A stretch of 64,000 bases of DNA from Thermus composti. Lineage in GTDB: Bacteria; Deinococcota; Deinococci; Deinococcales; Thermaceae. The translations under genes were made by a program, and so were the position numbers. The notes under the pieces were generated by a model, which was not told the origin of the DNA, did no database searches, and was given only the letters and a program-made list of their open reading frames with translations. The stretch is taken from assembly GCF_014647535.1 (NCBI RefSeq), contig NZ_BMPJ01000009.1:19267-83266 (forward strand), read 5' to 3'. How positions within the stretch are numbered: the first letter of the stretch is position 1; the number at the start of each line of letters is the position of its first letter. Shown one piece after another: positions 49,167 through 58,018 of this stretch.

Positions 49167-49658
49167 ATGAATGAAAAGGACTTGGCAACCCAACCGGAGG
49201 AAGCGGGCCAAGACGCACGGCTTCCGGGCCCGCATGAAGACCCCAGGCGGCAGGAAGGTGCTAAAGCGCAGGCGGCAGAAGGGCCGCTGGCGCCTCACCC
49301 CCGCGGTGCGGAAGCGCTAAGCCCGAAGCCCCCCGCCCCGGGGGGCAAACTCCTTTCCCTCAAGGGGGACCGGGCCTTCCAAAGGCTCCGCAAGGGCCGG
49401 GGAGGGAGGGGGCGTTACGTGAGCGTGAAATGGCTCCCCGCCCCGGAGCTAAGGGTGGGGATCGTGGTCTCCAAGAAGGTGGGCAAGGCGGTGGCGCGCA
49501 ACAAGGTGAAGCGGCGCCTCCGGGAGATCCTCCGCCGCCTCCACCTGCCCCAAGCCCACCTCCTGGTGATCGCCCACCCCGAGGCCCGGGAGGCGGGCTT
49601 CGCCGAGCTTTTCCAAGACGTGGTGCGGGCCCTCAGGAAGAGCGGGCTGATACAATAG
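49167..49658 (+). CDS. rnpA: RNase P protein component RnpA, N-terminally extended, encloses rpmH
   Basis: A 163-residue protein. The C-terminal 105 residues are the RNase P protein: [46 protein letters not shown] (the RNR motif) and LLVIAHPEA. The first 58 residues ([21 protein letters not shown] and on) are an acidic, Pro-rich extension encoded in the DNA that also encodes L34 in another frame. ATG 49167 lies 4 bases before the rpmH ATG. This nested arrangement was described for Thermus strains (Feltens and colleagues, 2003). It binds the RNase P RNA for tRNA 5' processing. Confidence 0.93.
   Translation: MNEKDLATQPEEAGQDARLPGPHEDPRRQEGAKAQAAEGPLAPHPRGAEALSPKPPAPGGKLLSLKGDRAFQRLRKGRGGRGRYVSVKWLPAPELRVGIVVSKKVGKAVARNKVKRRLREILRRLHLPQAHLLVIAHPEAREAGFAELFQDVVRALRKSGLIQ
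49171..49320 (+). CDS. rpmH: 50S ribosomal protein L34, nested inside rnpA
   Basis: Read in the +1 frame relative to rnpA, codons from ATG 49171 to TAA 49318 give 49 residues: [20 protein letters not shown] then [20 protein letters not shown]. This is unmistakable L34, with the short Thermus extension. The whole gene lies within the first third of rnpA, so each base is read twice. Confidence 0.97.
   Translation: MKRTWQPNRRKRAKTHGFRARMKTPGGRKVLKRRRQKGRWRLTPAVRKR
49651..49656 (+). promoter_or_regulatory. Possible -10 of yidD
   Basis: TACAAT in the last codons of rnpA, 7 bases before GTG 49664. Could allow a leaderless yidD-yidC transcript separate from rnpA. Confidence 0.35.
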
Positions 49659-49663
49659 GCGGC

Positions 49664-49906
49664 GTGCGCGGTCTACTGATCCTCCTGGTGAAGGCTTACC
49701 GCAGGTTCCTCTCTCCCCTAAAACCCAAGACCTGCCGCTTCCACCCCACCTGCTCCGCCTACGCCCTCGAGGCCCTAGAGCGGCACGGGGCCTTTTGGGG
49801 AAGCTACATGGCGGTGCGGCGGATCCTCCGCTGCCACCCCCTAAACCCCGGGGGGATTGACCCCGTGCCCCCCTTCTTCCTCCCCAGGAAGGAGGGCGCC
49901 CGATGA
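49664..49906 (+). CDS. yidD: Membrane protein insertion efficiency factor YidD
   Basis: An 80-residue protein. [29 protein letters not shown] carries the two conserved cysteines, and [17 protein letters not shown] the third. In the canonical order rnpA-yidD-yidC. GTG 49664 with family length. Its stop overlaps the yidC ATG. Helps YidC insertion in other bacteria. Confidence 0.95.
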   Translation: MRGLLILLVKAYRRFLSPLKPKTCRFHPTCSAYALEALERHGAFWGSYMAVRRILRCHPLNPGGIDPVPPFFLPRKEGAR

Positions 49907-51195
49907 GGCGGCTTCTCGCCCTCCTCCTCCTTCTGGTGCCCGTCCTAGCCCTCGAGGCCGGCTTCAAGGAGGCCGACGTCAACGGGGACGGAAAGGTGGA
50001 AAAGGTGGCCGTGACCAACCTCATGGACCTGGCCTTTGACGAGGGAGGCCGGATCCTGGGGTGGTACGTGAAGGTCTACAAGGGGACGAGCTTTTCCGAC
50101 TACGCCCGGGCGCCCAACCTGGCCTTGGAAGGCCCCGTGGTAGCGCCGGAGGGCTTCCTTCCGGAAGGGGCGGAGTACCGGGTGGAGGATGGCCTCCTCC
50201 TCGCCCGCTTCCAAGGGAAGGAAGGCACCCTCACCTACCGCATCGCCAAAGGGCGGTATACCCTCGAGGTGGAGGCGGACTTCCCCTTAACCCTAAGGCT
50301 TAGCGCCCAGGGCCAGCCCAAGGTGCTTCTAGCGGGGGCCAAGGAGCCCACCCCAAGCGGCGAGGGAAGCCTCGCCTACCTGGCCTGGCAGACCCGGCCC
50401 AAGGCGGGCTACGCCCTGGTGGCCTTCGGGGAGGGCCCCTTGGAAGGCAGGCTCGTGGGGCGCGAGGGGGAGGTGCGGCTGGGACCGGGAGAGGTCCTCA
50501 AGGTTTACGGGGGCCAGAACGAGCTCGTCCGCTTCCACGTGGAAGGCCTCCTCTCCTTCCCCGGCCTCTTCACCCCCAACCTCTGGGGCCAGCTTTCCTT
50601 GGGCCTCCTCTGGCTCATGGAAACCGCCTTCCGCTACACGGGGAACTGGGGCCTCGCCATCCTCTTCCTCACCCTAGTGGTGCGGCTTCTCCTCTGGCCC
50701 CTCATGCACCAGCAGTTCAAGAGCATGGCGGAGATCCAGCGCCTCCAGCCCCTCATCCAGAAGATCAACGAGAAGTACAAGGACGACCCCAACAAGCGGG
50801 CGGAGGCCACCATGAAGCTCTACCAGGAGCACAAGGTGAACCCCGCCGCCGGGTGCCTGCCCCTTTTCATCCAGATGCCCATCCTCTTCATCCTCTGGAA
50901 GGTGATCGCCAACTACGAGTTCGGCCAAGGCCTCCTCTGGATCCCCGACCTCGCCCTCCCCGACCCCTACTACATCCTCCCCATCCTCTACGTGGCCAGC
51001 ACCTTCCTTTCCACCTGGCTTTCCGCCCACGGGAACAAGGACCTCATCCGGCAGAGCCTCTTCATGAACCTCATCTTTGTCTTCCTGGTCCTCCAGTTCC
51101 CCTCGGGGGTCACCCTCTACTGGGTCCTTTCCACGGTGATCGGTCTCTTCCAACAGTGGCTCATCAACCGGAGCCTGGCCCCGGTCAAGGCGTAA
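49903..51195 (+). CDS. yidC: Membrane protein insertase YidC
   Basis: A 430-residue Oxa1/YidC insertase. N-terminal signal anchor [20 protein letters not shown], a beta-rich periplasmic domain to about residue 230, then the five-helix core with [36 protein letters not shown], the coiled loop [20 protein letters not shown], and the segment [26 protein letters not shown] overlaps yidD. Confidence 0.95.
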   Translation: MRRLLALLLLLVPVLALEAGFKEADVNGDGKVEKVAVTNLMDLAFDEGGRILGWYVKVYKGTSFSDYARAPNLALEGPVVAPEGFLPEGAEYRVEDGLLLARFQGKEGTLTYRIAKGRYTLEVEADFPLTLRLSAQGQPKVLLAGAKEPTPSGEGSLAYLAWQTRPKAGYALVAFGEGPLEGRLVGREGEVRLGPGEVLKVYGGQNELVRFHVEGLLSFPGLFTPNLWGQLSLGLLWLMETAFRYTGNWGLAILFLTLVVRLLLWPLMHQQFKSMAEIQRLQPLIQKINEKYKDDPNKRAEATMKLYQEHKVNPAAGCLPLFIQMPILFILWKVIANYEFGQGLLWIPDLALPDPYYILPILYVASTFLSTWLSAHGNKDLIRQSLFMNLIFVFLVLQFPSGVTLYWVLSTVIGLFQQWLINRSLAPVKA

Positions 51196-51204
51196 ACTCT
51201 AGGC

Positions 51205-51792
51205 ATGGACGAGAGGAAAAAGAGCATTGACGACCTCCTCGCCGACCTGGGGGTGCTGGAGGAAGCCCCCCTGGGGGTGGGGTTGAAAGAGACGGGCAAG
51301 GAGGCCCAGGAAAAGGGGCCCAAGGAGGTGCTGGAGGAGTTTCTGGTGGGCCTTCTCCTCCGCCTGGACCCCGCCCACCACCTGGAGGTGCGCCAGGAAG
51401 GGAGCCTCCTTAAGGCCGAGGTGAAGGGCGGGGACCTGGGCCGCTTCATCGGCAAGGAGGGCCGGACGCTCAAGGCGGTGGAGTACCTGGCGGGGGTCGT
51501 CTTGGCCAAGCACTTCGGCAACGCCTACCGGGTGGTGCTGGACGCCGCCGGGTACCGCAAGCGCCAGGAGGAAAGGATCCGCCGCCTGGCGGAGGAGGCT
51601 GCCCGCCTGGTGGTCCAGACCCAAGAACCCCTCCACCTTCCCCCCATGCGCCCCTCCGAGCGGCGCATCGTCCACATGCTCCTCAAGAACCACCCCCAGG
51701 TGACCACGGAAAGCCAGGGGGAGGGGGAGGAGCGGCACGTGGTGGTCTACCCCCGTGATCAGGCTCCTCCGGGAGCTCCAGGGGCGGCTTAG
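51205..51792 (+). CDS. Jag/KhpB-type KH-R3H RNA-binding protein
   Basis: A 195-residue protein in the yidC-jag position. The middle has the KH core with GRFIGKEGRTLKAVEYLAGVVLAKHFG (GxxG loop), and the C-terminus an R3H domain PMRPSERRIVHMLLKNHPQVTTES. The N-terminal 60 residues are the Jag-N type linker. Binds RNA and is linked to cell envelope control in Gram-positives. Starts 9 bases after yidC, and prmC overlaps its end by 38 bases. Confidence 0.88.
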   Translation: MDERKKSIDDLLADLGVLEEAPLGVGLKETGKEAQEKGPKEVLEEFLVGLLLRLDPAHHLEVRQEGSLLKAEVKGGDLGRFIGKEGRTLKAVEYLAGVVLAKHFGNAYRVVLDAAGYRKRQEERIRRLAEEAARLVVQTQEPLHLPPMRPSERRIVHMLLKNHPQVTTESQGEGEERHVVVYPRDQAPPGAPGAA

Positions 51793-52618
51793 GGAGGCGG
51801 GCCTCCCCGAGGGGGAGGCCCTGGACCTTTTGGCCCTGGCGGCGGGGCTTCCCCGGAAGGCGCTCCTCCTCCGCCTCGCCGCGCCCCCGGCCGAGGGCGT
51901 GGCGGAAAAGGCCTTCGCCCTCCTGAAGAAAAGGCTTTCCGGCTATCCCCTCCAGTACCTCCTGGGGGAGGTGGAGTTCTTCGGCCTTCCCCTCAAGGTG
52001 GCGGAAGGGGTCCTCGTCCCCAGGCCGGAGACCGAAGGGCTTGTGGAACTGGCCCTCGCCCTTCCCTTACCCCCAAGGCCCCGGATCCTGGACGTGGGCA
52101 CGGGCACGGGGGCCATCGCCTTGGCCTTGAAGCGGCACCTGCCCGAGGCGGAGGTCTTCGCCACCGAGATAGACCCCAAGGCCCTGGCCCTAGCCCAGGA
52201 GAACGCCCGCCGCCTCGAGCTTCCCGTAAGCTTCCTCCTGGCCCCTTTGACGGGAGGGCTATCGGGGCTAGACCTGGTGGTCTCCAACCCCCCCTACCTG
52301 CCCGAGGGCTACAAGGAGGTGGCTCCCCCCGAGCTCCGCTTTGAAAACCCCCTGGCCCTTTACGCGGGGGAAGAGGGGCTTGCCGTGGCCCGGCCCCTGG
52401 CCCGGGAAGCGGCGAAGGCCTTGAAGCCCGGGGGCTTTCTCCTCCTGGAACTCGCCCCGGAGAACGTTCACACCCTCGCCCGGGAACTCCAAGGCCAAGG
52501 CTGGGAAGCGGAGGTGCTACGGGATCTGGCGGGTCGGGATCGGTACCTCCGGGCCCGGAGGCCCCCCCAGGAGGCGGTAGGTCAAGAGGGGGCGCTCCGT
52601 GGTCCAGAGGTCCCCTAG
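51755..52618 (+). CDS. prmC: Release factor glutamine methyltransferase PrmC
   Basis: A 287-residue methylase of the GGQ glutamine of release factors. N-terminal helical domain, then PLQYLLGEVEFFGLPLKVAEGVLVPRPETE, the SAM loop ILDVGTGTGAIALAL and the catalytic NPPY in VVSNPPYLPEGY. GTG 51755 overlaps jag. The last about 20 residues, after DRYLRARRPP, are a non-conserved tail that overlaps the convergent DUF3084 gene by 102 bases. Confidence 0.92.
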   Translation: MIRLLRELQGRLREAGLPEGEALDLLALAAGLPRKALLLRLAAPPAEGVAEKAFALLKKRLSGYPLQYLLGEVEFFGLPLKVAEGVLVPRPETEGLVELALALPLPPRPRILDVGTGTGAIALALKRHLPEAEVFATEIDPKALALAQENARRLELPVSFLLAPLTGGLSGLDLVVSNPPYLPEGYKEVAPPELRFENPLALYAGEEGLAVARPLAREAAKALKPGGFLLLELAPENVHTLARELQGQGWEAEVLRDLAGRDRYLRARRPPQEAVGQEGALRGPEVP

Positions 52619-53860
52619 GGCCACCACCCCCACCCGGGCCACCCCCCGGCGCTCCTCCAAGAGGGAGAGGCCCTGGGCCAGGGCCTCCGGGGTGGGGAAG
52701 TCGGCGTACTCGGGGGGAAAGCCCGCCTGGAGGAGCTTGTTTTGCGCCTCTCGGCCCAAGCGCTCCAGGACCTCCCGGTTCCCAAGCGGGGTGGAAAGGC
52801 GGAAGGTGGCGCTGGAGAGGACCTCTCCCCGAGAAAAGGCCTTCTTTTCGGGGTAGAAGCGGAAGCGGACCAAAAGCCTCCCTTCCCGGTACCCGGCCCC
52901 CTCGAGGACCGCAAGCCCAGGGCCCTGGGCCTCCCCCAAAAGCTCCGCCCCCCTATACCCAAGGAGGATGGCCCGCCTTTCCACCGCCCGTCGCAAGGCC
53001 TCGGTCCCCTCCTCGCTCCCCAGGCGCACCTCCCCCAGGTAGAGTCCCTGGCTTAAGCGGACAAGGCTTTGGGAAAGCTGGTCCCTAGACCCCTGGAGGA
53101 CCCCCGCCTGCACCAGAAGCTGCCGCACCCTTTCCTCCGCCTGGCGGAGCTCGGCGCGGGAACGGGCTAAAGCCCCCTTTAGCGCCTCCACCTCCTGGGC
53201 CAAGGCCTCCCGTTCCCGGCGAAGCAAAAGAAGCCCTTCCCGGTTGCCCATAAGCTCTTCCTCCAGGGCCTTTCGCTCGGCCGAAAGCCGGTCCCGCTCT
53301 TCCTTGAGCCTTCGGACCTCCGCCTCGAGGCGCCGCAACTCCTGGCCTCTCCGGGCAAGAAGGGCCCGGAAGGCCGCCTTTTCCGCCTCCAAGGACCCAA
53401 GCTCCGCCTTCAAGGACTCAAGTTCCGACTCCAGGCGCTTTCGCTCCCCTTGCAAGGCCTCCCATCGGGCCTCGGCCCCCTCCAGGGCCTCCGCCAGGGT
53501 CCGCCTTTCCTCCCGCAGGCGGTTGAGCTCCGCCAGAGCCCGGGCCGCCTCGGCCTCCATGGCCGCCTTGGCCTCGAGGAGGGTGTCCCGCTCGGCCCTA
53601 AGGGTGTCCCGCTCGGCGCGGATGGCCTCCGCCTGCAGGATCACCTCCCGGGCTTCCCGGAAGACCAGCAAAAAACCCAGGTAGGAGAAGAGGGCGATCC
53701 CCACCCCCGTGAGGACGGCCACCAAGGTGGCGGTCTGGCGGGGCCTAAGGCCGAAGAGACGGAAGTGGCGCTTCCCCGCCCACTTGGCCACCCGGTCCCC
53801 CAGGTAGGCCACCAGGGCGGAAAGGATGAGGATGAGGAAGAGAAGCGCCCAGAAGGTCAT
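52517..53860 (-). CDS. DUF3084 coiled-coil membrane protein
   Basis: A 447-residue protein. Two N-terminal transmembrane helices (MTFWALLFLILILSALVAYLGD and TATLVAVLTGVGIALFSYLG) flank a basic linker. A long coiled coil follows (about residues 70-240, repeats such as IRAERDTLRAERDTLLEAK), and then a globular domain LGEVRLGSEEGTEALRRAVER. Known mostly from Thermus/Deinococcus and cyanobacteria, with no firm function. ATG directly follows the lptB stop, so the two are co-transcribed, which suggests an envelope role. Confidence 0.82.
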   Translation of the reverse strand: MTFWALLFLILILSALVAYLGDRVAKWAGKRHFRLFGLRPRQTATLVAVLTGVGIALFSYLGFLLVFREAREVILQAEAIRAERDTLRAERDTLLEAKAAMEAEAARALAELNRLREERRTLAEALEGAEARWEALQGERKRLESELESLKAELGSLEAEKAAFRALLARRGQELRRLEAEVRRLKEERDRLSAERKALEEELMGNREGLLLLRREREALAQEVEALKGALARSRAELRQAEERVRQLLVQAGVLQGSRDQLSQSLVRLSQGLYLGEVRLGSEEGTEALRRAVERRAILLGYRGAELLGEAQGPGLAVLEGAGYREGRLLVRFRFYPEKKAFSRGEVLSSATFRLSTPLGNREVLERLGREAQNKLLQAGFPPEYADFPTPEALAQGLSLLEERRGVARVGVVALGDLWTTERPLLTYRLLGGPPGPEVPIPTRQIP

Positions 53861-54589
53861 TTAGAGCTCGTAGTCCTCGCCCAGGTAATGGCGCCGCACC
53901 CCCTGGTCCTTGGCGAAGGTCTCGGGGTCCCCGTGGAAGAGCACCTCCCCGTCGTACATCAGGTAGACCCGGTCGGTGATGGCCAAGGTCTCCCGCACCG
54001 CGTGGTCCGTGATGAAGACCCCCACCCCCCGCCTTTCCCGGAGCTCGGCGATCACCTTCTGGATCTCCCGCACGTTCTTGGGGTCCACCCCGGTGAAAGG
54101 CTCGTCCAGGAGGATGAAGTCGGGGTCGGTGCAAAGGGCCCGGGCGATCTCTAGCCTCCGCCTTTCCCCCCCGGAGAGGGCGTAGGCCATGCGGTCTTTT
54201 AGGTGGTAGATGGCGAGCTCTTCCAGAAGGGCTTTGGCCTTCTCCAGGCGCTCCTTTTTGGAGAGGGGCTGGAACTCCAAGACGGCCAGGAGGTTCTCCA
54301 ACACGGTCATCCGCCGGAAGGCGCTGGGCTCCTGGGGCAGATAGCCCAGGCCGAGCCGGGCCCTTTGGTACATGGGCAGGCGGCTCACCTCCCGCCCCTT
54401 GAGGAAGATCCGCCCCGCCGTGGGCCTGATAAAGCCCACCACCATGTAGAAGGTGGTGGTCTTCCCCGCCCCGTTGGGGCCGAAAAGGGCCACGATCTCG
54501 CCCCGCCTGAGGTTCAGGTCCACGCCCCGCACCACCTCCTTGGGGCCGTAGCGCTTGCGCAAACCCTCTGCCCGAAGCTCCCCCTCCAT
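53861..54589 (-). CDS. lptB: LptB-like lipopolysaccharide-export ABC ATPase
   Basis: A 242-residue ATPase of the LptB type. Walker [34 protein letters not shown], the signature [17 protein letters not shown], Walker [14 protein letters not shown] and the switch [22 protein letters not shown]. Thermus lacks classical LPS, so the cargo is some other outer-membrane lipid. Its partner genes lptF/G are not in the window. Confidence 0.85.
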   Translation of the reverse strand: MEGELRAEGLRKRYGPKEVVRGVDLNLRRGEIVALFGPNGAGKTTTFYMVVGFIRPTAGRIFLKGREVSRLPMYQRARLGLGYLPQEPSAFRRMTVLENLLAVLEFQPLSKKERLEKAKALLEELAIYHLKDRMAYALSGGERRRLEIARALCTDPDFILLDEPFTGVDPKNVREIQKVIAELRERRGVGVFITDHAVRETLAITDRVYLMYDGEVLFHGDPETFAKDQGVRRHYLGEDYEL

Positions 54590-54628
54590 TGCTCTTTAGC
54601 CTACGCCCTTCGGTTTAAGCCCGGATGA

Positions 54629-54634
54629 GATAAT
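54629..54634 (+). promoter_or_regulatory. Possible -10 of gltX
   Basis: GATAAT, 9 bases before the ATG at 54644. No Shine-Dalgarno is evident, so a very short or absent leader is likely. Confidence 0.35.
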
Positions 54635-54643
54635 GGGCGAGGT

Positions 54644-56056
54644 ATGGTGGTGACCCGCATCGCCCCAAGCCCCACGGGGGACCCCCACGTGGGCACGGCC
54701 TACATCGCCCTCTTCAACTACGCCTGGGCCCGGAAAAACGGGGGGCGCTTTATCGTCCGCATAGAGGACACGGACCGGGCCCGCTACGTGCCGGGAGCCG
54801 AGGAAAGGATCCTCGCCGCCTTAAAGTGGCTCGGCATCCCCTACGACGAGGGGCCGGACATCGGCGGCCCCCACGGGCCCTACCGCCAGTCGGAAAGGCT
54901 TCCCCTTTACCGCCGCTACGCCGAGGAGCTCCTCAAGCGGGGGTGGGCCTACCGGGCCTTTGAGACCCCGGAGGAACTGGAAAGGATCCGCAAGGAGAAG
55001 GGAGGGTACGACGGGAGGGCCCGGAACATCCCCCCCGAGGAGGCGGAGGAACGGGCAAGGCGGGGCGAGCCCCACGTGATCCGCCTCAAGGTGCCCCGCC
55101 CCGGCACCACGGAGGTCAGGGACGAGCTCAGGGGAGTGGTGGTCTACGACAACCAGGAGATCCCCGACGTGGTCCTCCTCAAGTCCGACGGCTACCCCAC
55201 CTACCACCTGGCCAACGTGGTGGACGACCACCTCATGGGGGTCACGGACGTGATCCGGGCGGAGGAGTGGCTGGTCTCCACCCCCATCCACGTCCTCCTC
55301 TACCGGGCCTTCGGCTGGGAGGTGCCCAGGTTCTACCACATGCCCCTCCTCCGCAACCCCGACAAGACCAAGATCTCCAAGCGGAAAAGCCACACCTCCC
55401 TGGAGTGGTACAAGGCCGAGGGGTTCTTGCCCGAGGCCTTGCGGAACTACCTCTGCCTCATGGGCTTCTCCATGCCCGACGGGCGGGAGATTTTCACCCT
55501 GGAGGAGTTCATAGAGGCCTTCACCTGGGAACGGGTCTCCTTAGGGGGGCCCATCTTTGACCTGGAGAAGCTCCGCTGGATGAACGGGAAGTACATCCGG
55601 GAGGTGCTCTCTCTGGAGGAGGTGGCCGAGCGGGTGAAGCCCTTCCTGGAGGCGGCGGGGCTTTCCTGGGAAAGCGAGGCCTACCTGAGGCGGGCGGTGG
55701 AGCTCATGCGCCCCCGGTTTGACACCCTGAAGGAGTTCCCCGAGAAGGCCCGCTACTTCTTCACCGAGGACTACCCCTTCTCGGAGAAAGCTCAAGCGAA
55801 GCTAGAAGAAGGGCTTCCCCTTCTCCGGGAGCTTTACCCCCGCCTCGAGGCCCAGGCGGACTGGAGCGAGGCGGCCCTCGAGGCCCTCCTCCGGGGCTTC
55901 GCCGCGGAAAAGGGGGCGAAGCTCGGCCAGGTGGCCCAGCCCCTCCGGGCCGCCCTCACGGGGAGCCTGGAAACCCCGGGCCTTTTTGAGGTCATGGCCC
56001 TTCTTGGCAAGGAGCGGGTGCTCAAACGCCTGAAACGGGCCCTGGCCCTTGAGTAA
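54644..56056 (+). CDS. gltX: Glutamyl-tRNA synthetase
   Basis: A 470-residue class I synthetase. The HIGH-type motif is RIAPSPTGDPHVGTAYIAL and the KMSKS-type motif KTKISKRKSHTSLEWY. The all-helical anticodon domain begins near residue 320. From memory it is about 95% identical to the Thermus thermophilus enzyme, with a two-residue longer C-terminus (RALALE). Charges tRNA-Glu, and tRNA-Gln discrimination follows the Thermus pattern. Confidence 0.97.
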   Translation: MVVTRIAPSPTGDPHVGTAYIALFNYAWARKNGGRFIVRIEDTDRARYVPGAEERILAALKWLGIPYDEGPDIGGPHGPYRQSERLPLYRRYAEELLKRGWAYRAFETPEELERIRKEKGGYDGRARNIPPEEAEERARRGEPHVIRLKVPRPGTTEVRDELRGVVVYDNQEIPDVVLLKSDGYPTYHLANVVDDHLMGVTDVIRAEEWLVSTPIHVLLYRAFGWEVPRFYHMPLLRNPDKTKISKRKSHTSLEWYKAEGFLPEALRNYLCLMGFSMPDGREIFTLEEFIEAFTWERVSLGGPIFDLEKLRWMNGKYIREVLSLEEVAERVKPFLEAAGLSWESEAYLRRAVELMRPRFDTLKEFPEKARYFFTEDYPFSEKAQAKLEEGLPLLRELYPRLEAQADWSEAALEALLRGFAAEKGAKLGQVAQPLRAALTGSLETPGLFEVMALLGKERVLKRLKRALALE

Positions 56057-56065
56057 GGGAGCCAG

Positions 56066-56071
56066 TATACT
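56066..56071 (+). promoter_or_regulatory. -10 element of the small secreted-protein gene
   Basis: TATACT, 7 bases before the ATG at 56079. Leaderless transcript likely. Confidence 0.5.
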
Positions 56072-56078
56072 GGAAGGC

Positions 56079-56516
56079 ATGAAGCGCCTTCTCATCGCCT
56101 TTTTGCTCCTAGGCATCGCCAGCGCTCAAAGCGCCATTCAGATGCGCTTCGGCTACGGGGAAGGCCTGGGCCTCACCTTCGGGGCCGGGGTGGAAAACGT
56201 CCTGCGGCAGAACCTGGCCGGCCGCCTCACCGCCGAGCTCGCCCCCGCCGCCCCGGGGGTGGCCCTGGAGGCCACCCTTCTCTTCAAACCCGACCTGGGG
56301 CAGTACGACCCCACCCTCAAAGGCCTCCTCCCCTACCTGGGCGGGGGGCTTAGCGGGGTGGTGGGGCCTAACCCCACCTTGGGCGTGGGGCTGGTGGCGG
56401 GCCTCGAGGGGCTCCTGGACCCCACCACCGGCCTCTTCGCCGAAGGAGCCTACGTCTACGGCTTCGCCGACTTCCCCAAGGTCTGGCGCTTCGGCCTCGG
56501 GGTGAACTTCCGCTGA
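56079..56516 (+). CDS. Small exported beta-rich protein
   Basis: A 145-residue protein with a signal peptide (MKRLLIAFLLLGIASAQS). The mature part alternates short amphipathic strands and Gly-rich turns (MRFGYGEGLGLTFGAGVENV, LPYLGGGLSGVVG) and ends in FRFGLGVNFR-like GLGVNFR with a terminal aromatic-Arg, as in eight-stranded outer-membrane barrels. No named family recognised. The stop overlaps ftsY by one base (TGATG). Confidence 0.65.
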   Translation: MKRLLIAFLLLGIASAQSAIQMRFGYGEGLGLTFGAGVENVLRQNLAGRLTAELAPAAPGVALEATLLFKPDLGQYDPTLKGLLPYLGGGLSGVVGPNPTLGVGLVAGLEGLLDPTTGLFAEGAYVYGFADFPKVWRFGLGVNFR

Positions 56517-57430
56517 TGGGCCTCTTGGATCGGCTTCGGGCGGGCCTCGCCAAGACCCGGGAAAGGCTTTTCCGGGCCATCCCCTGGGGCGGCAACCCCG
56601 AGGAGGTCCTGGAGGAGCTGGAAACCGCCCTCCTCGCCGCCGACGTGGGCCTGGCCGCCACGGAGGAGCTTCTTACGGAGGTGCGGGCCTCGGGGCGCAA
56701 GGACCTGAAGGAGGCGGTGAAGGAGAAGCTCGTCCAGATGCTGGAACCGGACGAGCGTCGGGCCACCTTAAGGAAGCTCGGCTTCCGCCCGCAAAACCCC
56801 AGGCCCGTGGAGCCTCAGGGGCACGTGGTGATGGTGGTGGGGGTGAACGGGGTGGGCAAGACCACCACCATCGCCAAGCTGGGCCGTTACTACCAGGGCC
56901 TGGGCAAGAAGGTTCTCTTCTGCGCCGGGGACACCTTCCGCGCCGCCGGCGGCACCCAGCTCGCCGAGTGGGGGAAGCGCCTCGGGATCCCGGTGATCCA
57001 GGGCCCGGAAGGGGCGGACCCCGCCGCCCTCGCCTTTGACGCCGCCAAGGCCCGGAAGGCCCGGGGCCTGGACCTCCTCTTCGTGGACACCGCAGGCCGC
57101 CTCCACACCAAGCACAACCTGATGGAGGAGCTTAAGAAGGTGAAGCGGGCCATCGGCAAGGCGGACCCCGGGGAGCCGGGGGAGGTCTGGCTTGTGCTAG
57201 ACGCCGTCACCGGGCAGAACGGCCTGGAGCAGGCCAAGCGCTTCCACGAGGCCGTGGGCCTCACCGGGGTCATCGTCACCAAGCTGGACGGCACCGCCAA
57301 GGGCGGGGTCTTGGTGCCCATCGTCCGCACCCTGAAGGTGCCCATCCGCTTCATCGGGGTGGGGGAAGGCCCGGACGACCTCCAGCCCTTTGACGCCGAG
57401 GCCTTCGTGGAGGCGCTCCTCGAGGGCTAA
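56516..57430 (+). CDS. ftsY: Signal recognition particle receptor FtsY
   Basis: A 304-residue GTPase without the long acidic A domain. N domain, then the P-loop GVNGVGKTTTIAKLGRYY, DTFRAAGGTQLAEW (the usual AAA reads AAG here), DTAGRLHTKHNLMEEL and TKLDGTAKGGVLVPI. Binds Ffh to deliver ribosomes to the translocon. Starts on the stop of the upstream gene. Confidence 0.95.
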   Translation: MGLLDRLRAGLAKTRERLFRAIPWGGNPEEVLEELETALLAADVGLAATEELLTEVRASGRKDLKEAVKEKLVQMLEPDERRATLRKLGFRPQNPRPVEPQGHVVMVVGVNGVGKTTTIAKLGRYYQGLGKKVLFCAGDTFRAAGGTQLAEWGKRLGIPVIQGPEGADPAALAFDAAKARKARGLDLLFVDTAGRLHTKHNLMEELKKVKRAIGKADPGEPGEVWLVLDAVTGQNGLEQAKRFHEAVGLTGVIVTKLDGTAKGGVLVPIVRTLKVPIRFIGVGEGPDDLQPFDAEAFVEALLEG

Positions 57431-57464
57431 GCGCCCGAACGAGGTCCGTACCGCGGCGAAAACC

Positions 57465-57530
57465 CTAACCCACGAATAGCCGCGTGAGGAGCCAGAGGTT
57501 GAGCCCGCTCACGAAGAACGCCGCCCTCAG
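57465..57530 (-). pseudogene. Possible 21-codon tail of a lost membrane protein
   Basis: On minus, an open frame runs from just after the palindrome at 57535-57558 to TAG 57465. Its 21 residues (LRAAFFVSGLNLWL then LTRLFVG) look like the end of a transmembrane helix. There is no start codon: a TAA within the palindrome precedes it. It resembles the last helix of an Nramp-type metal transporter, but so short a match proves nothing. It is reported because it lies directly after a metal-regulator-like site. Confidence 0.25.
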
Positions 57531-57534
57531 GGAT

Positions 57535-57558
57535 GGGATTTAGGTATGCCTAAATCCC
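57535..57558. promoter_or_regulatory. Perfect 10-bp palindrome GGGATTTAGG-TATG-CCTAAATCCC
   Basis: The two arms match exactly around TATG. The core TTTAGG-N4-CCTAAA matches the dyad part of DtxR/MntR-family metal boxes (TTAGG-N4-CCTAA). It is unusually AT-rich for this genome and lies alone between ftsY and dsbB, with no T-run, so it is not a good terminator. The gap 57431-57595 holds nothing else apart from the short tail on minus. Confidence 0.5.
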
Positions 57559-57595
57559 TCATGGCCCCATTCTACCCCCAAGACGAGGAGCGGGT

Positions 57596-58018
57596 ATGCT
57601 GGAGGCCGTGGAACGGAAGCCCCTCTACCTGGCCTTCGCCTGGGTGGTGGCCCTGGTGGCCACCCTGGGAAGCCTTTACTACTCCGAGGTACGGCTTTTC
57701 CTGCCCTGCGAGCTCTGCTGGTATCAGCGGATCTTCATGTACCCCCAGGCGGTGATCCTGGGCCTCGCCCTCTGGCGGCAGGACTTCGGCGTCTGGCCCT
57801 ATAGCCTCGCCCTCTCCCTGATCGGGGGGAGCATCAGCGCCCTCCACCTCACCCAGCTCTGGTTCCCGGGCCTCTTCCCCCTGGCCTGCAAGCCCCCCGT
57901 GCCCTGCAACGTGGAGTACATTCCCCAGTTCCCCATCCCCCTCCAGGCCTTTATCGCCTTCACCCTCATCGCCCTAAGCATGGGCCTCCTGGGCCGGGCT
58001 CTGCGTCAGAGGGGGTAG
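57596..58018 (+). CDS. DsbB/BdbC-type disulfide bond formation protein
   Basis: A 140-residue membrane protein with four helices. The first periplasmic pair is in LFLPCELCWYQRIFMYPQ (CxxC plus QR quinone contact), and the second in ACKPPVPCNVEYIPQFPIPLQAF. Both pairs needed to pass electrons from DsbA to quinone are present. ATG 57596. Stands alone between ftsY and convergent genes. No dsbA is near. Confidence 0.9.
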   Translation: MLEAVERKPLYLAFAWVVALVATLGSLYYSEVRLFLPCELCWYQRIFMYPQAVILGLALWRQDFGVWPYSLALSLIGGSISALHLTQLWFPGLFPLACKPPVPCNVEYIPQFPIPLQAFIAFTLIALSMGLLGRALRQRG

